A stretch of DNA of 64,000 nucleotides from an uncultured Odoribacter sp. (GTDB taxonomy: Bacteria; Bacteroidota; Bacteroidia; Bacteroidales; Marinifilaceae), in contig CAJURM010000014.1 of the NCBI GenBank assembly GCA_910589025.1, forward strand, positions 1 to 64,000, in the 5' to 3' direction. The position numbers and the translations under genes were made by a program. Under the pieces are notes generated by a model, which made no database searches, was not told the DNA's origin, and saw only the letters and a program-made list of their open reading frames with translations. Shown one piece after another: positions 15,611 through 24,836 of this stretch (its first letter is position 1; each line of letters begins with the position of its first letter).

Positions 15611-17056
15611 TTACAAACTATTCAACAACCCGACCTTTCCCTCATTTACCAACTTCAACACCAATTCGCCGAAAAGCGTATTCGCCCAGGCAAACCAGCG
15701 GCGGGTAAACTTCGAAGCATTATCCTTATGGAAAGACTCATGCATAAACCCCGTATCCCCGTCCGTATCGCGGAGCATACGGACACAATTCCGGATTTCA
15801 GCATCATCCTTACTGGTCATGGCTTTCATTATCAAACTCATCGGCCACACCATATCATACCCGATATGAGGCCCGCCGATTCCTTCTCCGGCACTCCCCT
15901 TGAAAAAATAAGGATTGCTATCGCTCCACACCATGCGGCGGGTATTTTTATAAATTTCATCATTGTCCGCCACACACTCCAAATAAGGCAAAGCCAACAA
16001 ACTGGGCACATTGGCATCATCCATAAAAAGCGTATTCCCGAACCCATCCGCTTCAAAAGCATACACCTCTCCATGCTCAGGATGGCGCCCCACGGCATAC
16101 TTCCGAACCGCCTGTTCCACTTCATCCGCCAACGCCCGGCATTGCCCGGCCGCTTCCCTGTCTCCGACCACCTTATCCCATATTTCAGCCAGCTGCCGCA
16201 AAGACTTCACTGCAAACAAATTAGACGGCACCAAAAAACCTAAATCCGTCGAATCATCAGACGGACGGAAACAGGAAACAATCATACCGACAGGCTTCAC
16301 CGGCTGTCCCCATCCATCACAAGTCAATGTATCCGACTTCCTTTCCGTACGCCGCTGAAAACGGTAAGGCCCTTTATCCTTCTTGCGCTGTTGTTCCGTA
16401 AACGTCTGATAAATCAGCCGTGCCGCTCTCTGCCACTCTTTGTCAAACACCGAAGTATCTCCTGTTGTCTTCCAGTAATTATAAGCCAGGCGAACGGGAT
16501 AACACAAAGAATCGATCTCCCATTTCCTTTCATGGATATAAGGTTTCATCTCCGTCCGGTCAGACTTCCATTCACTCGACTCCGCCCCATGCGTAAAAGC
16601 ATTGGCATAACGGTCGAGCAAAATACACTGCGTCTGCCGGTTTATCACTCCGGCAATCAGCAACCGCAACTGTTCATCCTTTTTGCACAATGGCAGATAA
16701 GGCCACACCTGCGCCCCGGAATCCCGCAACCACATCGCATTAATATCTCCCGTAATAACAAACGTATCCGGACGCCCGTTCTTCATCTGAAAATCAACGG
16801 TCGTATCCAACGTATTAGGAAAACAATTCTCAAACATCCAAGCCAATTTCGGGTCCTTCAATCGTTTCTTTACCGACTCAATAACCTCTTCCACAGCCTT
16901 CGACATAAAACGCCGGTTAGCCGGCAGGGGGCGGTTACTGACAAACTCCTTTTCACCACTCATCGCTTGGGCCACAGCCTTCAACGGCGTACTCCCCACG
17001 GCAGCAGCCACCATGGCCAGTCCGCCCTTTTTCAAAAAATCTCTACGGGATACCAT
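15611..17056 (-). CDS. GH125 exo-alpha-1,6-mannosidase
   Basis: 481 residues. The start MVSRRDFLKKGG is a twin-arginine signal (SRRDFLK), so the enzyme is exported folded. Family 125 blocks are present: FENCFPNTLDTTVDF, DTFVITGDINAMWLRDSGAQVWPYL, DRYANAFTHGAESSEWKSDRTEMKPYIHERKWEIDSL and GGPHIGYDMVWPMSLI. GH125 enzymes remove non-reducing alpha-1,6-mannose, typically from N-glycan cores or yeast mannan. It precedes the thioesterase gene in the opposite reading sense of an operon (same strand, downstream), 33 bp apart, with no obvious functional link. Confidence 0.9.
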   Translation of the reverse strand: MVSRRDFLKKGGLAMVAAAVGSTPLKAVAQAMSGEKEFVSNRPLPANRRFMSKAVEEVIESVKKRLKDPKLAWMFENCFPNTLDTTVDFQMKNGRPDTFVITGDINAMWLRDSGAQVWPYLPLCKKDEQLRLLIAGVINRQTQCILLDRYANAFTHGAESSEWKSDRTEMKPYIHERKWEIDSLCYPVRLAYNYWKTTGDTSVFDKEWQRAARLIYQTFTEQQRKKDKGPYRFQRRTERKSDTLTCDGWGQPVKPVGMIVSCFRPSDDSTDLGFLVPSNLFAVKSLRQLAEIWDKVVGDREAAGQCRALADEVEQAVRKYAVGRHPEHGEVYAFEADGFGNTLFMDDANVPSLLALPYLECVADNDEIYKNTRRMVWSDSNPYFFKGSAGEGIGGPHIGYDMVWPMSLIMKAMTSKDDAEIRNCVRMLRDTDGDTGFMHESFHKDNASKFTRRWFAWANTLFGELVLKLVNEGKVGLLNSL

Positions 17057-17089
17057 ATCTTATCTATTACATACACAATAAACACCTTT

Positions 17090-17875
17090 CTATTCAGCCA
17101 TTCCCTTGGCATCAGCATGCTTCCGCCACACACTTTTCGCCACACAATGCAACTTCTCTCCGGTTTCATCCTTTATCTGATGTACAATTCCCACCTCATC
17201 CCCCTCCTGCTGCATCTCATAAAACGAACGTATCGTACTGTCCGGCATAATCTCATGCTCATACACCACTTCCACCTCCGTCAAAATATGATTTTTCAAA
17301 AACTCAAACGGCAAAGAATTAGTCAGCCAGCGCATATACGACGCCTGAGTAACATGACCGTTAAAATCAATATTATCAAAAGTTGCTGTAAACAGGCGTG
17401 CTTCCTTCATTTGCACCGCCCTGTCCTGCTCCTGCAACAAAGGAACCATCCTTAATTTTTCAATCTGATGGCTCGTACTCATTTCCACCACCTTTTCCGT
17501 CTGCCTCAACGGCCTCCTCCGCATCAAATCAATCAGCATCCACTCCGAAGTCGCATTCACAAGCACCTCCCCATCCTGACGCATCATCCGATAATCACGC
17601 AAAGCAAACAGACGGTCTATCCCCGAAGGCCAGGTCTCTATCATCACATCCTCCTCCTTATGAGGCATTTTGAAAACCTGAATATGCAACCGATGCAACA
17701 TCCAGGTCTGCCCCTGTTTATTCAACGTATCCACATCCACCCCCAGCCTCTCCGTCTGGACCTCCGCCACATCATTAAACAGATCACACAGCGTCTTAAT
17801 AAACAAACGCCCCTTATAATTGGTGTAATGATTGTAAATCTTAATTTGCTCCGTATATTTGGTAATCAGACTCAT
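17090..17875 (-). CDS. Acyl-ACP thioesterase
   Basis: 261 residues in two hotdog domains. Features of the bacterial FatA/FatB-like family include TWMLHRLHIQVFKMPHKEEDVMIETWPSG, RDYRMMRQDGEVLVNATSEWMLIDLMRRRPLR in the first half and DFNGHVTQASYMRWL (ITFDNIDFNGHVTQ; catalytic Asn and His region) in the second. It releases fatty acids from acyl carrier protein, setting chain length or recycling acyl-ACP. Upstream of, and co-directional with, the GH125 gene. Confidence 0.85.
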   Translation of the reverse strand: MSLITKYTEQIKIYNHYTNYKGRLFIKTLCDLFNDVAEVQTERLGVDVDTLNKQGQTWMLHRLHIQVFKMPHKEEDVMIETWPSGIDRLFALRDYRMMRQDGEVLVNATSEWMLIDLMRRRPLRQTEKVVEMSTSHQIEKLRMVPLLQEQDRAVQMKEARLFTATFDNIDFNGHVTQASYMRWLTNSLPFEFLKNHILTEVEVVYEHEIMPDSTIRSFYEMQQEGDEVGIVHQIKDETGEKLHCVAKSVWRKHADAKGMAE

Positions 17876-18027
17876 AACTCAATATTAAAAAGCGACATTC
17901 GCTCACCTCCCACCTCCAAAGCCTCTGTAAAAATAAAGATTATTCCCCAGAGTTCAAGCACGATAATGAATTATTGTAACCAGCCAGGATAATATTTCCG
18001 TAAAAAGGATAAAAAAAACGGTTACAG

Positions 18028-19062
18028 ATGCCAGGCAGATATTGCATTCTCCTCCTACTTGCTTTTAGGCTCATCTCCTGCTCACGGGAACAGGACACCG
18101 AATCCCTTTACCCGCCGCGTCCGGTAAGAACAGTAAAAATAGAATCCTTAGAAACCACAGACAAAACCTATACCGGTCTGGCAGAAGCCTCACAATTCAG
18201 TATCCTGGCATTCAAAATCAGCGGAACACTAACCGAATTAAACATCAAACAAGGACAATGGATACCCGAAGGATATATCATTGCCCGCATCAACCCCACA
18301 GACTACAAACTAAAATACCAAACGGCAGAAACGGACTATCAAACCGCCCGTTCCATCTACGAACGCACACAACGATTACTGGCCCTGAATGCCACAGCGC
18401 TGCAAAACGCAGAAATCTCCCAAGCCGACTACATCCAGGCCAATTCGGCTGTCAGCATTGCAGGCAATACCTTGGCCTACACCTCACTGCGCGCCCCATT
18501 CAGCGGCATCATCGAACAACAATATACCGAAAACTACCAACAGGTAGCCGTAGGACAGGCCATTGTCAAATTAGTCAACCCCATCCATTTGGAAGTCCGC
18601 TTTGTTCTTCCCGAAACAGCCATTGACCTCATCCAGCAACCCAAAAAAATCTTCGTTCGCTTTGACACCCGGAAAAAACAGTGGTTCGAAGCGGAAGTCA
18701 AAGAATACGTCTACTCATCCGAAGGTTCGGGCATCCCCGTCACCCTACGCATCACGGATAAAAATTTCCATCCGGTAAAAGACGAAATATATCCCGGATT
18801 TTCCTGTCAGGTCATGTTTAAAATCGAAAACACCATAGCCGACAACTTTGTTATTCCTGCCAGCGCCTTATACACCCGGAATCATCGCACCTACATCTGG
18901 GTCGTCAATCCGGAACACAAAACCGTCAGCCTCCACCCCATCGAAGCCGTACGCTTTGAAGACAAAGCTGTGGTAAAATCAGGGCTCAACAGCCACGACA
19001 TCATTGTCACGGCAGGAGTAAACGACCTGCACGAAGGGCAAAAAGTTTCCATACAAAAATGA
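18028..19062 (+). CDS. RND-type efflux periplasmic adaptor (membrane fusion protein), orphan
   Basis: 344 residues with a lipoprotein signal (lipobox LISC, Cys at about 18). The MFP layout is complete: N-terminal beta-barrel strand RPVRTVKIES, first lipoyl half (SGTLTELNIKQGQWIPEGYIIARI), alpha-helical hairpin (KYQTAETDYQTARSIYERTQRLLALNATALQNAEISQADYIQANSAV), second lipoyl half (YTSLRAPFSGIIEQQYTENYQQVAVGQAIVKL) and barrel/MP domains. It should link an inner-membrane RND pump to an outer-membrane channel, but neither gene follows: mscL starts 74 bp downstream. It may serve a pump encoded elsewhere. Confidence 0.8.
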   Translation: MPGRYCILLLLAFRLISCSREQDTESLYPPRPVRTVKIESLETTDKTYTGLAEASQFSILAFKISGTLTELNIKQGQWIPEGYIIARINPTDYKLKYQTAETDYQTARSIYERTQRLLALNATALQNAEISQADYIQANSAVSIAGNTLAYTSLRAPFSGIIEQQYTENYQQVAVGQAIVKLVNPIHLEVRFVLPETAIDLIQQPKKIFVRFDTRKKQWFEAEVKEYVYSSEGSGIPVTLRITDKNFHPVKDEIYPGFSCQVMFKIENTIADNFVIPASALYTRNHRTYIWVVNPEHKTVSLHPIEAVRFEDKAVVKSGLNSHDIIVTAGVNDLHEGQKVSIQK

Positions 19063-19136
19063 ATAAAATCATTCCAAAAATCTCCGGGCTCTTACAAAAC
19101 CGGAACTATTTATTCACCATTACAAAAACAAAACTT

Positions 19137-19565
19137 ATGAGTTTCCTGCAAGAATTTAAAGCCTTTGCCATGAAAGGCAACGTGGTAGACATGGCCGTCG
19201 GTATCATCATCGGAGGAGCTTTTGGAAAAATCGTCACCTCCCTGGTAGAAGACATCATCATGCCCCCTGTAGGCCTGCTCGTCGGAGGAGTCAACTTCAG
19301 CCGCCTGGCCATCACATTAAAACCCGCCGGCATAGATGCCACCGGAAAAGTCATTGAAGCCGTCAAACTAAACTACGGCAACTTCATCCAGACCACCATT
19401 GATTTCCTCATCATCTCCTTCTCCATTTTCCTTGCCATCAAAGCCTTAAACAGCTTGAGGAAAAAACAGGAAATCCAGGCAGCACAACAACCGCCGGTTC
19501 CTACCAAAGAAGAAACCCTGTTGACGGAAATCCGCGACATACTGAAAGGAAAAGAAAACCGATAA
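19137..19565 (+). CDS. mscL: Large-conductance mechanosensitive channel MscL
   Basis: 142 residues from MSFLQEFKAF; the frame extends upstream to 19059, but the family always starts here. TM1 is the conserved GNVVDMAVGIIIGGAFGKIVTSLVEDIIMPPVG, TM2 is FIQTTIDFLIISFSIFLAIKAL, and the C-terminal bundle is charged. Opens under membrane tension to release solutes on osmotic downshock. Followed by a bidirectional terminator. Confidence 0.95.
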   Translation: MSFLQEFKAFAMKGNVVDMAVGIIIGGAFGKIVTSLVEDIIMPPVGLLVGGVNFSRLAITLKPAGIDATGKVIEAVKLNYGNFIQTTIDFLIISFSIFLAIKALNSLRKKQEIQAAQQPPVPTKEETLLTEIRDILKGKENR

Positions 19566-19576
19566 CCTTTTATACT

Positions 19577-19613
19577 TTAACCGTCCCCGGACAATCAACC
19601 CGGGGACGGTTAA
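19577..19613. terminator. Bidirectional intrinsic terminator
   Basis: A perfect 14-bp stem (19577-19590 with 19600-19613), with AT-rich tails on both sides. It separates the convergent mscL and fucosidase genes. Confidence 0.8.
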
Positions 19614-19616
19614 AAA

Positions 19617-20915
19617 TTACAACTCCAACTCAATCACATAATCAATCGTATCCGCAGGAATACTTCCGGTCTCAATCAACACACCGTTTTTATCCTGTCT
19701 GAACTTCAACTTCGCGCGCTCTGCAAAAGCCACTGCCGACCTGACCTTACGCGATTTCAACGGTAAATACAATACATCATCCTGAGAATTCAGCACATGC
19801 ACATACAACTTATTCCCCTTCTGAGTTGTCACACCCCAGTCGTGCGGAGGCACCAGGCCGCCCCGTGTACCATACAGCGTCCCGCCATAGACCCTCATCC
19901 AGTCACCAACCTCTTTCAGATGGGCCACCGCTTCGGCAGGCAGCTCCCCATTCGGACGGGGTCCGACATTCAGCAAAAGATTGGCATTATTTCCAGCCGC
20001 TTTCACCAAAAGATGAATGATAGACCTTACCGACTTATAATGACGGTCATGGATATTGTATCCCCACGTATTGTTCATCGTTTCACAAGTCTCCAGAGGC
20101 AAAGAACCGACCACCGACTCACCGGAAAAACCCGTCACATTCTGTCCCGGCAGGTCCTTTTCAAACATCTGGAAATCCTCTCCCTCCTTCACCGCCTGAT
20201 GGTGGTTATTCCCTATCAGACAACCGGGCTGCAAACGATGAATCAAAGCATACTGCTCTTCCAACTGCCAGGGAGCCTCCTTTTTATCCCACCAGCCGTC
20301 AAACCAGATTCCCCCCACCGGGCCATAATTCGTAAGCAACTCCGTCAACTGCGCATTCATAAACCGTAAATAATCCTCCCACTTCCCGGTCATTTCCCTG
20401 CCTGTCCTGCGTCCGGTCGTCCCCAAAGGCACATAATCCGTACGATGCCAGTCCAGATGGGAATAATAAAAAAACAATTTCATTCCGGCCTTCCGGCACG
20501 CTTCCGCCAACTCTGCAATCACATCTCGTTTAAACGGCGTCGCCTGGACAATATTATAATCCGACTGTTTCGTATCAAACATAGAAAACCCGTCATGGTG
20601 CCTGGATGTAATACAAATATACTTCATCCCGGCATCCTTGGCAACACGCACCCATTCATCCGCATCAAACCGCGAAGGATAAAAACCCGAGGCCAGCTTC
20701 TGATACTCTTTCTCTTTCAGTCCTTTCTGCTCCAGCACCCACTCTCCGTTGGCCAGCATACTGTATATCCCCCAATGGATAAACATACCGAACCGGGCAT
20801 CCCGGAACCACTCCCTGTTTTTCAGATTCTCTTCCGCAGGCTGATAGCCTGCCGTCTGTGCCTGCCCGCTCCACGCACTCAGAAGCAGCAGCAAAAAACA
20901 TACACACCTTTTCAT
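19617..20915 (-). CDS. Alpha-L-fucosidase (GH29)
   Basis: 432 residues with a signal peptide (hydrophobic CVCFLLLLLSAWSGQAQ). GH29 blocks: WFRDARFGMFIHWGIYSM near the N-terminus, ICITSRHHDGFSMFDTKQSDYNI, LFFYYSHLDWH and the nucleophile segment GPVGGIWFDGWWD (Asp of WFDGWW). The C-terminal part includes LLVKAAGNNANLLLNVGPRPNGELP. Removes terminal fucose from host or milk glycans in the periplasm. It is the last gene of the leftward group aroQ-pyk-barrel-fucosidase. Confidence 0.95.
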   Translation of the reverse strand: MKRCVCFLLLLLSAWSGQAQTAGYQPAEENLKNREWFRDARFGMFIHWGIYSMLANGEWVLEQKGLKEKEYQKLASGFYPSRFDADEWVRVAKDAGMKYICITSRHHDGFSMFDTKQSDYNIVQATPFKRDVIAELAEACRKAGMKLFFYYSHLDWHRTDYVPLGTTGRRTGREMTGKWEDYLRFMNAQLTELLTNYGPVGGIWFDGWWDKKEAPWQLEEQYALIHRLQPGCLIGNNHHQAVKEGEDFQMFEKDLPGQNVTGFSGESVVGSLPLETCETMNNTWGYNIHDRHYKSVRSIIHLLVKAAGNNANLLLNVGPRPNGELPAEAVAHLKEVGDWMRVYGGTLYGTRGGLVPPHDWGVTTQKGNKLYVHVLNSQDDVLYLPLKSRKVRSAVAFAERAKLKFRQDKNGVLIETGSIPADTIDYVIELEL

Positions 20916-20935
20916 GCTTTAAAAACACACTATAA

Positions 20936-21529
20936 TCAAGAAGCCAATTTATATCCAAGCGACAACTGAAACACCCGGTTTTTATTATTGGAACCAAACG
21001 CATCCGCATCAAACACATTGGTTATACCCAAATAATAACGCGCCGACATCACCAGCCGAGAATCCGGCTCATAAGAAACACCTAACGCAAAACTCAGATC
21101 AAAAAAATTAAGGTCATGTAGCTTTTCCTTCACCACCGTACCTCCCGACTTCGTTTTAGCTTTTGCATTCAAAGCAAATCCAAACTGAGGACCCAAATCG
21201 AAAGTCACGTTCTTATACAAATTCACTTTGGCTAAAACAGGCAGATTCAGATAATTCACCCGTCCTTTCAACTTCACAGTTGCCCCGTTTTCCTTATATT
21301 TATCTGCAATCCCCTGACGGGAATAAAGAAACTCCACCTGCATACCCACCCACTCGGTCAACCGGGCAGAAGCAAAAATACCTGCATGTATACTGGTCTT
21401 ATTATTAGCATCTGTATTCGAAATATTAGTAAAATTCAATCCCACTTTCGGACCGAAAGAAAAATCAGACTGGGCCTTCAGTCCCCATGCAAACCCCACT
21501 GCCAGCAATAACAATACAATCTTTTTCAT
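20936..21529 (-). CDS. Outer membrane beta-barrel protein (porin family, PorT-like)
   Basis: 197 residues with a signal peptide (LLLLAVGFAWGLKAQ). The mature protein shows alternating strands typical of the eight-stranded OMP_b-brl_2 group: SFGPKVGLNFTNIS, ASARLTEWVGMQVEFLYSRQG, VNYLNLPVLAKVNLYKNVTFDLGPQFGFAL and the terminal RVFQLSLGYKLAS. A small outer membrane protein of unknown specific role; lies between pyruvate kinase and the fucosidase on the same strand. Confidence 0.8.
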   Translation of the reverse strand: MKKIVLLLLAVGFAWGLKAQSDFSFGPKVGLNFTNISNTDANNKTSIHAGIFASARLTEWVGMQVEFLYSRQGIADKYKENGATVKLKGRVNYLNLPVLAKVNLYKNVTFDLGPQFGFALNAKAKTKSGGTVVKEKLHDLNFFDLSFALGVSYEPDSRLVMSARYYLGITNVFDADAFGSNNKNRVFQLSLGYKLAS

Positions 21530-21584
21530 ATTCTCTGTCTAAATTAATATTATACAAACAAAAATCAAAAAATCCTCCCCGCCA

Positions 21585-22985
21585 TCAACATATATCACTG
21601 ATTTTACAAACCTCCATAAAAGAAGCACCCCGGACAGGTCCGAAACTTCCTCCGATCACCACAATAAAATCCTCCTTACTATACCCGGCAGGTAACAGCA
21701 CTTTCGGTATATCCCGGATAAACTCATCCCGGGAAGCCGGTTTCTCGGTATAATACGGCCTCACGCCAAAAGACAACGCCAACTCCCGCATCACCTTTTC
21801 ATTATAACAGCGGGCATATACCGGCAATCCTCCCCGGAAAGCCGCTAAATAGCGGGCCGTACGTCCGCTCAGCGTGTCCACCACCACAGCCTTAATAGGT
21901 AAAATCGTGGTGACCCTCACCGCAACACGCGCCAACGCAGCTGTCACCTCATTATTAATACGAATCAGATTCCGGTTTGAATCGGGAGGCGTCACATACT
22001 CATTAGCCTCCGCAACTTTGGTCATCACCCTGACAGCCTCCACCGGATAATCTCCGTAAGCCGTCTCCCCGCTCAACATGATAGCATCCGTCCCCATAAA
22101 AATAGCGTTGGCAATATCACTGACCTCCGCACGGGTAGGACGGGGATGATCAATCATCGTATGCAGCATCTGGGTCGCTATGATCACAGGCTTCTTGCTT
22201 TCGATACACTTATTCACGATATACCGCTGGATACGCGGTATTTTTTCCGCATCGATCTCTATCGCCAGATCCCCCCGCGCCACCATCACCCCATATACAT
22301 GATCCAGGATTTCATCAATATGATCCACCCCTTCCTGATTCTCAATCTTAGCTATAATCTTAATATCACTGTTCGCTTCATCCAGTATCTTCTGGATACC
22401 CATCACATCCTCCTTATTCCTGACAAACGAATGGGCAATAAAATCCAGACGATTTTCAATGGCAAAATTGATAAACGTACGGTCCTTGTCACTCAACGAC
22501 TGCAACTTCATACAGGAACCGGGCACATTAACGCTCTTCCGGTCCTTCACTACCCCCGTATTCGTAGCCACCAACTCCAAACGGTCCGGAAATTTATCCT
22601 GCACAACAAACTCAAGGTCGCCGTCGTCAATCAATATCCTATCCCCCACCTTAATATCCTGTACAAAACGGTCATAAGAAACATGTATCAGTTTCTCCGG
22701 AATAACCAGACCATCCTCTCCCGTCACATATACAACCTCCCCTTTCTCCACGGGTATAGGCCATTGCACCATTTTCGTCCTCACCTCCGGACCCTTCGTA
22801 TCTATCAGCAAAGGAATCTCATCGGAAACCTCCCTCACATTCCGGATCACCTTCATGGCATCCTCCAACGTCTGATGCGCCGTATTCAGACGCACCACAT
22901 TCATTCCGGCCTCATACAATTCACGTAAAAAACCGACATCACATCGCTTATCCGAAATCGTAGCAACTATTTTCGTTCGTTTCAT
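21585..22985 (-). CDS. pyk: Pyruvate kinase
   Basis: 466 residues. Conserved segments: the N-terminal TKIVATISDK...GMNVVRLNTAH, LLIDTKGPEVRT, IDDGDLEF, KIENQEGVDHIDEI, the catalytic GVMVARGDLAIEI and IIATQMLHTMI...PTRAEVSDIANAIFMGTDAIMLSGETAYGDYPVEAV. The C-terminal domain is shorter than in E. coli PykF but carries SGRTARYLAAFR. Converts phosphoenolpyruvate and ADP to pyruvate and ATP in glycolysis. Confidence 0.95.
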   Translation of the reverse strand: MKRTKIVATISDKRCDVGFLRELYEAGMNVVRLNTAHQTLEDAMKVIRNVREVSDEIPLLIDTKGPEVRTKMVQWPIPVEKGEVVYVTGEDGLVIPEKLIHVSYDRFVQDIKVGDRILIDDGDLEFVVQDKFPDRLELVATNTGVVKDRKSVNVPGSCMKLQSLSDKDRTFINFAIENRLDFIAHSFVRNKEDVMGIQKILDEANSDIKIIAKIENQEGVDHIDEILDHVYGVMVARGDLAIEIDAEKIPRIQRYIVNKCIESKKPVIIATQMLHTMIDHPRPTRAEVSDIANAIFMGTDAIMLSGETAYGDYPVEAVRVMTKVAEANEYVTPPDSNRNLIRINNEVTAALARVAVRVTTILPIKAVVVDTLSGRTARYLAAFRGGLPVYARCYNEKVMRELALSFGVRPYYTEKPASRDEFIRDIPKVLLPAGYSKEDFIVVIGGSFGPVRGASFMEVCKISDIC

Positions 22986-23047
22986 ATCCTTCCAATTATC
23001 AGTAAGGTTCTACACTTTTCTATTTCTTCCGGCATCCGCATCCCCGT

Positions 23048-23488
23048 CTATCGGTCATTTCCAATCCGGCCCAGCAATGCCTGTATGCCCAATTCATACG
23101 AATTCAAACCGAAACCGGTTATCGTCCCGACACATACTGCCGACAAAAAAGAGGTATGACGGAACACTTCCCGCCGTGCCGTATTGGAAATATGCACTTC
23201 CACAACCGGCGCCGTCACAGCAGCAACGGCATCGGCAAGTGCTACAGAAGTATGCGTATACCCTCCGGCATTCAGGATAATACCGTCATAAGTAAATCCG
23301 GTTTCATGTATCTTATCTATCAACTTTCCTTCAACATTGGATTGTTCATACTCAATATTGACATTCCTGTATTTTTCCCGCAGATAATCCAGATACTCCT
23401 CAAAACTCCGGTTCCCGTACACCTCCGGTTCCCGCATGCCTAATAAATTGAGATTCGGGCCGTTCAGTATTAAAATTTTCATCATCAT
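23048..23488 (-). CDS. aroQ: 3-dehydroquinate dehydratase, type II
   Basis: 146 residues. The family start KILILNGPNLNLLGMREPEVYG with catalytic Tyr, the NVEGKLIDKIHE helix, GIILNAGGYTHTSVALADA and VEVHISNTARREVFRHTSFLS (His and Arg of the active site) are all intact. Dehydrates 3-dehydroquinate in the shikimate pathway. The exact start among the three leading methionines is uncertain. A -7 box TAAATTTG (23508-23515) lies just upstream. Confidence 0.95.
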   Translation of the reverse strand: MMMKILILNGPNLNLLGMREPEVYGNRSFEEYLDYLREKYRNVNIEYEQSNVEGKLIDKIHETGFTYDGIILNAGGYTHTSVALADAVAAVTAPVVEVHISNTARREVFRHTSFLSAVCVGTITGFGLNSYELGIQALLGRIGNDR

Positions 23489-23507
23489 TTCGGTTTACTT
23501 GTCTTAC

Positions 23508-23515
23508 AAATTTAG
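23508..23515 (-). promoter_or_regulatory. -7 box of the aroQ-pyk unit
   Basis: TAAATTTG on the minus strand, 20 bp before the aroQ start. The 330-bp gap to xerD holds this and the xerD promoter; nothing else is evident. Confidence 0.45.
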
Positions 23516-23718
23516 TTATTTTCATAATTGCAGCGATATTTTTTCTTAATTTTATCTGTCGGCCTCCCCTTTCCCCCACTCAAACCCTCACGGATTCAAG
23601 GAAATAAAACAAAAGTACCACCCCCTGGAACACCCGGCACCTCACCCCTGAAATTTACCGGCAAAATAGTTAAAGTATTAAAATTTTGCGTCAGGAATGA
23701 AAAAAATATATATCTTTA

Positions 23719-23748
23719 TTTGTTACTTAAAATATTTATCTATTTTTG
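23719..23748 (+). promoter_or_regulatory. xerD promoter
   Basis: TTTG (23719-23722), 18 nt, TATTTTTG (23741-23748), close to consensus and 72 bp upstream of the xerD start. Confidence 0.5.
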
Positions 23749-23819
23749 TGAAGTCAAGATAACATTATAGGGGCATATTTCCAGATGAACATGATTGATT
23801 TACTTAATAATTACAGAAA

Positions 23820-24758
23820 ATGACTTGGGATAACGCAATTGAGAACTATAAGACATTTCTTATTCTCGAAAAATCATTGTCAGCAAATTCAGTAGAAGCC
23901 TACTTAAACGACATTCGTAAGCTGGCAAAATATTGTGAAGAAAAACACAATGTAAAACAAATGGAAAAAGTTTCATACGACATCCTGAAAGACTACTTAA
24001 GTTTTGTCAACGAAATGGGAGTAACCCACCGTACACAGGCCAGAAGCATTTCAAGCGTACGTTCTTTCTTCAAATTCCTGGTATACGACGGAATCCTGGA
24101 AGCCAACCCGAGCAAACTATTGGAAGCCCCCAAAGTAGGCCGTAAACTTCCCAGCATCCTGACCGTAGAGGAGATCGATGCCATCCTGGGCGCCGTTGAA
24201 ATGTACAAACCGGAAGGACAACGCAACAAAGCCATCATCGAGACGCTTTACTCCTGCGGCTTGCGCGTATCGGAACTGATCAGCGTAAAAATATCCAACA
24301 TCAACTTCCGGATGGGCATCATCAAAATCGAAGGCAAAGGAAACAAAGAACGGATCATTCCTTTAAGCAAAAATGCCAAACAGGAAATCAAACTCTATAT
24401 GAAAGGATACCGTGATTATCTCGACATACAGAAAGGATACGAAGATGTATTGTTCCTGAACAAAAGGGGAACCTCCCTGTCGCGGGTGATGGTATTCAAC
24501 ATCATCAAACACCTGGCGGAACGGGCAAAAATCCAGAAACCGGTATCTCCCCATACCTTCCGCCACTCTTTCGCATCCCATTTAGTGACCGGAGGAGCTG
24601 ATTTAAGAGCCGTACAGGACATGTTAGGGCACGAATCCATTCTGACTACGGAAATTTATACCCACCTGGACAACAACTACCTGAAAGAGACCATCAACCA
24701 GTATCACCCCAGAATCAAGGATGATGCTAAAAAAGACCAGGCTAAAAAAAACAAATAA
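23820..24758 (+). CDS. xerD: Tyrosine recombinase XerD
   Basis: 312 residues. N-terminal SAM-like DNA-binding domain (YKTFLILEKSLSANSVEAYLNDIRKLAKYC) and catalytic domain with the R-K-H-R-H-Y set: Arg in LYSCGLRVSELISVKI, Lys in IEGKGNKERIIPL, HTFRHSFASHL, the second His in LGHESILTTEIYTHL, with Tyr of IYTH as nucleophile. Resolves chromosome dimers at dif together with XerC. A C-terminal lysine-rich tail is present. Ends in the terminator at 24777-24809. Confidence 0.9.
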   Translation: MTWDNAIENYKTFLILEKSLSANSVEAYLNDIRKLAKYCEEKHNVKQMEKVSYDILKDYLSFVNEMGVTHRTQARSISSVRSFFKFLVYDGILEANPSKLLEAPKVGRKLPSILTVEEIDAILGAVEMYKPEGQRNKAIIETLYSCGLRVSELISVKISNINFRMGIIKIEGKGNKERIIPLSKNAKQEIKLYMKGYRDYLDIQKGYEDVLFLNKRGTSLSRVMVFNIIKHLAERAKIQKPVSPHTFRHSFASHLVTGGADLRAVQDMLGHESILTTEIYTHLDNNYLKETINQYHPRIKDDAKKDQAKKNK

Positions 24759-24776
24759 AAAAACGGAACTGCAAAT

Positions 24777-24809
24777 AAAAAAAAGAGCGTGATTACGCTC
24801 TTTTTTTTT
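24777..24809 (+). terminator. Intrinsic terminator after xerD
   Basis: GAGCGT-GATT-ACGCTC stem-loop flanked by A and T runs. Confidence 0.8.
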
Positions 24810-24836
24810 ACTTTCGCAAACGACAAACACGACATC

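Noticed and set aside
16391..17455. Plus-strand frame (354 codons) opposite GH125 and thioesterase
   Set aside because: Spans two genes on the other strand and reads as basic, His-rich low-complexity sequence.
23820..24758. XerD as the recombinase for the 39.7-kb inverted repeats
   Set aside because: Its features are those of the dif-specific housekeeping XerD; a dedicated invertase is more likely and is not seen in this window.
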